Assembly (NCBI GenBank): GCA_013153955.1
Contig: JAADDM010000274.1
Location: 1 to 5,480, forward strand
DNA from: Gammaproteobacteria bacterium
Lineage (GTDB): Bacteria; Pseudomonadota; Gammaproteobacteria; Thiomicrospirales; Thiomicrospiraceae
Length of the DNA stretch: 5,480 nucleotides
Reading direction: 5' to 3'
Part shown: piece by piece, positions 5,286-5,480 of the stretch
Layout: each line of letters begins with the position of its first letter
Position numbering within the stretch: the first letter of the stretch is position 1
Program-made: the position numbers and the translations under genes
The notes under the pieces: model-generated
Told to the model about the DNA's origin: nothing
The model's input: only the letters and a program-made list of their open reading frames with translations
Database searches by the model: none

Positions 5286-5308
5286 ATCCCCTGGTCAAGC
5301 CAGAGGAT
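5286..5308. repeat. Family B hairpin, second intact copy
   Basis: ATCCCCTGG - TCAAG - CCAGAGGAT, base for base the same as the copy at 2643-2665, with the same flanks (AGCCTTGGGAG before, GCGTGTGGGGG after). It sits in the 69-bp gap between A copies 10 and 11, the same position as in the doublet between hipB and fic. Confidence 0.82.
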
Positions 5309-5325
5309 GGCGTGTGGGGGTAGAT

Positions 5326-5426
5326 CGTCATTGCGAGCGAAGCGAAGCAATCCAGTGTTAACGTCTAAGTACCAGTCTTTGCCGTAGGCCATGGATTGCC
5401 ACGTCGTTACACTCCTCGCAATGACG
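5326..5426. repeat. Family A palindromic repeat, copy 11, with perfect ends
   Basis: This copy has the best-preserved termini: CGTCATTGCGAG at the start and CTCGCAATGACG at the end are a perfect 12-bp terminal inverted repeat. The inner part is diverged (AAGTACCAGTCTTTGCCGTAGGCCA), so its small inner hairpin is weakened. It lies 167 bp after copy 10. Confidence 0.9.
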
Positions 5427-5429
5427 GGA

Positions 5430-5475
5430 GGGGTTTATCACCGCAAGAAAAACGTAGCGAAATTCATTAAACCCC
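5430..5475. repeat. Inverted repeat at the right end of the window
   Basis: GGGGTTTA (5430-5437) and TAAACCCC (5468-5475) are perfect reverse complements with 30 nt between. It touches the end of A copy 11. No gene is visible here. It may be another repeat fragment or a structure belonging to a gene beyond the window. Confidence 0.4.
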
Positions 5476-5480
5476 ATCCG

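Noticed and set aside
5164..5361. Plus-strand open frame across A copies 10 and 11
   Set aside because: Entirely repeat DNA, giving artefact peptides such as CERSEAIQ; no start-site support.
478..5426. Integron cassette array with attC sites
   Set aside because: Toxin-antitoxin genes between ~100-bp palindromes recall a superintegron, and GGCGGGCGTT at 4050-4059 recalls the end of a Vibrio repeat. But the A repeats lack a consistent GTTRRRY/RYYYAAC pair, genes lie on both strands, the repeats also occur in tandem without genes, and no integrase is present.

Overview
The window looks like a low-to-moderate GC gammaproteobacterial chromosome. The first gene resembles the membrane N-terminus of the WbpM/CapD/PglF nucleotide-sugar dehydratases that sit in gammaproteobacterial O-antigen or capsule loci. 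The intergenic DNA is full of the 'GTCATTGCGAG ... CTCGCAATGAC' palindromic repeat seen in many bacterial genomes. The exact genus cannot be told from sequence alone. The window is an accessory, stress-type island next to a surface-polysaccharide gene.

Layout from left to right. (1) 1-211, minus strand: the first 70 codons of a polysaccharide-biosynthesis dehydratase, cut by the window edge. (2) 212-477: gene-free upstream DNA. (3) 478-1085: five copies of a ~98-bp imperfect palindrome (called family A here); the last four form a tandem array with a 119-120 bp period. (4) 1109-2495, minus strand: a hipB-hipA toxin-antitoxin operon with an 8-nt overlap, a good sigma70-type promoter and a 10-bp inverted repeat straddling its -10. 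(5) 2580-2779: half an A copy, a short hairpin (family B) and another A copy. (6) 2941-4026, plus strand: a 361-aa Fic protein (predicted AMP-transferase) with an intact active site, its own inhibitory motif and a C-terminal winged helix; three TGATACG half-sites lie upstream. (7) 4095-4390: two more A copies with degraded B hairpins. (8) 4481-5024, minus strand: a Phd/YefM-type antitoxin gene overlapping a RelE/ParE-type toxin gene by 11 nt. (9) 5160-5426: A-B-A repeats again, then a short unassigned end.

Three growth-control modules (HipBA kinase toxin, self-inhibited Fic enzyme, RelE/ParE-type toxin pair) are thus each bracketed by the same repeats. In three of the intergenic gaps the repeats form a doublet of two A copies about 165 bp apart, joined by a shared linker and B hairpin. 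Each module carries its own regulatory palindromes, so each is probably self-contained. Whether the repeats helped assemble the island is inference. All gene families here are known; the unusual part is the repeat-punctuated architecture, and I do not see proof of a new molecular system.
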